Assembly: GCA_003175695.1 (NCBI GenBank)
Contig: PSRA01000088.1
Span: 1 to 32,058, forward strand
Direction: 5' to 3'
Origin: Bacteroidota bacterium
GTDB lineage: Bacteria > Bacteroidota > Bacteroidia > Chitinophagales > Chitinophagaceae
Length of the DNA: 32,058 nucleotides
Of the stretch, positions 30,973 to 32,058 are shown in pieces (position 1 is the first letter of the stretch; each line of letters starts with the position of its first letter). Under the pieces are notes generated by a model. That model did not search any database and was not told the origin of the DNA. It saw nothing but the letters and a program-made list of their open reading frames with translations. The position numbers were made by a program, and so were the translations under genes.

Positions 30973-32058
30973 ATGACAAATAAAAAGCAATCTTCCAAGG
31001 GCTTACGGTTTACCCGTCGCTTTACCCGCGAAGGCGTGTCGGTCTTCGATCAGTTCGAATACGACTTCCGGAGCTCAGTGATACGCAACCCGACAGGTGA
31101 AGTGGTGTTTGAAATGAATAACGTTGAAGTTCCAAAGCAATGGAGCCAGATTGCTACTGATATTCTTGCCCAGAAGTATTTCCGAAAAGCCGGGGTGCCA
31201 CAGGCTGATGGGACTACCGGAAGGGAGACTTCGGTGAAACAGGTGGCCCATCGGATGGCCAACTGCTGGAGGGCGTGGGGTGAACGTTATGGTTATTTCG
31301 CATCCCAGCAAGATGCGCAGGTTTTCTATGAAGAACTGGTGTATTGTATCCTGAACCAGGCTTGTACACCTAACAGCCCTCAATGGTTCAACACCGGTTT
31401 ATATGAAAGTTATGGCATCAAAGGAAAGCCACAAGGTCATTATTTCGTTGACCAGGTGGATGGACAATTGAAGAAATCAACCTCTGCATACGAAAGACCA
31501 CAGCCACATGCATGCTTTATTCTCAGTGTGGAAGATGACCTCGTGAATGATGGCGGGATCATGGACCTTTGGATGCGTGAAGCCAGGATTTTCAAGTATG
31601 GTTCCGGTGTAGGAACCAATTTCTCTACCATTCGTGGAGAAGGTGAAAAGTTAAGTGGAGGAGGGACTTCCAGTGGATTGATGAGTTTCCTAAAAATTGG
31701 AGATCGCGCTGCAGGTGCCATTAAATCAGGTGGAACTACCCGCCGGGCCGCTAAAATGGTATGTCTGGATCTGGACCACCCGGAAATCATGGATTTCATC
31801 AATTGGAAGGTGGAGGAAGAAAAAAAGGTGGCCGCCCTGATTGCTGCCGGATATCCAAGTGATTATGAAGGCGAAGCGTATAGAACAGTAAGTGGACAAA
31901 ACTCGAACAACTCAGTACGAATATCAAACGAATTCTTTGAGAAGCTCAGGAGTGATGAAGACTGGGAACTCAAAGCCAGGAGTGATGGCAGGGTAATGAA
32001 AAAAATTCCCGCCAAAGAGGTCTGGAATCAAATTGCGTATGCAGCATGGCGTTGTGCT
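30973..32058 (+). CDS. nrdJ: Vitamin B12-dependent ribonucleotide reductase, N-terminal part (cut by the window edge)
   Basis: An ATG at 30973 opens 362 codons that run to the last base without a stop. The protein shows the class II reductase pattern: LRFTRRFTREG near the start, VAHRMANCWRAWGE, NQACTPNSPQWFNTGLY, PHACFILSVEDDLV with the redox-active Cys region, MREARIFKYGSGVGTNFSTI, and SGGTTRRAAKMVCLDLDHPE. The enzyme reduces ribonucleotides with adenosylcobalamin and needs no oxygen. The rest of the active site, including the C-terminal Cys pair, lies beyond the window. The start is preceded by AT-rich sequence with no strong ribosome-binding site. Confidence 0.93.
   Translation, partial: MTNKKQSSKGLRFTRRFTREGVSVFDQFEYDFRSSVIRNPTGEVVFEMNNVEVPKQWSQIATDILAQKYFRKAGVPQADGTTGRETSVKQVAHRMANCWRAWGERYGYFASQQDAQVFYEELVYCILNQACTPNSPQWFNTGLYESYGIKGKPQGHYFVDQVDGQLKKSTSAYERPQPHACFILSVEDDLVNDGGIMDLWMREARIFKYGSGVGTNFSTIRGEGEKLSGGGTSSGLMSFLKIGDRAAGAIKSGGTTRRAAKMVCLDLDHPEIMDFINWKVEEEKKVAALIAAGYPSDYEGEAYRTVSGQNSNNSVRISNEFFEKLRSDEDWELKARSDGRVMKKIPAKEVWNQIAYAAWRCA

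Overview
The window looks like a contiguous piece of a Bacteroidota chromosome, most probably from the order Chitinophagales. That placement is inference. It rests on family content (DUF3078 and PorT-type barrels, DUF4251, a bacterial geranylgeranylglyceryl-phosphate synthase homologue, a MurNAc-type L,D-transpeptidase of the YkuD_2 family, and an acyl-ornithine rather than ornithine carbamoyltransferase). It also rests on -7 promoter elements of the TAnnTTTG type and on several plausible starts with little Shine-Dalgarno sequence. I saw no tRNA, rRNA, CRISPR, transposase or phage gene.

Layout. Positions 1-1401 (+): a likely ileS tail, a DksA/TraR-like protein with a long histone-H1-like tail, an intrinsic terminator, and a small YdcZ-type membrane protein. 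Positions 1413-3233 (-): an MsbA-like ABC exporter, divergent from rbfA and a LolC/E-type permease (+). Positions 4982-5021 hold a perfect 15-bp inverted repeat, followed by the N-terminal half of a split transketolase (-). Positions 6090-12375 (+): a WecA/TagO-like phosphosugar transferase, frr, mscL, a DUF3078 barrel, scpA and two tandem pirins. Positions 12521-16553 (-): an L,D-transpeptidase, a PorT-like barrel and dxs. Positions 16777-19933 (+): a LytS/LytTR two-component pair, a strong terminator, and an M28 peptidase. A GC-rich structured patch follows.

The largest functional block is 20671-29437 (-): a complete arginine operon read as GNAT acyltransferase - argG - cupin - argC - argD - acyl-ornithine carbamoyltransferase - argB - argE-type deacylase - argH. 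These genes overlap or lie within about 75 bases of each other and supply every step from glutamate to arginine, with a carbamoyltransferase that acts before deacylation. A DUF4251 protein (20047-20565) lies downstream, separated by a hairpin. Upstream, 29438-29862 contains a candidate promoter, a possible 43-codon leader ORF, two tandem terminator hairpins with T-runs, and a 19-base palindrome. I regard this as the most interesting regulatory region in the window.

The right end holds a GGGPS-family enzyme (-) and the first 362 codons of a B12-dependent ribonucleotide reductase (+), cut by the window edge.

Starts were often moved inward from the longest open frame. The usual reasons were a signal peptide, family alignment, or a terminator lying inside the longer frame.
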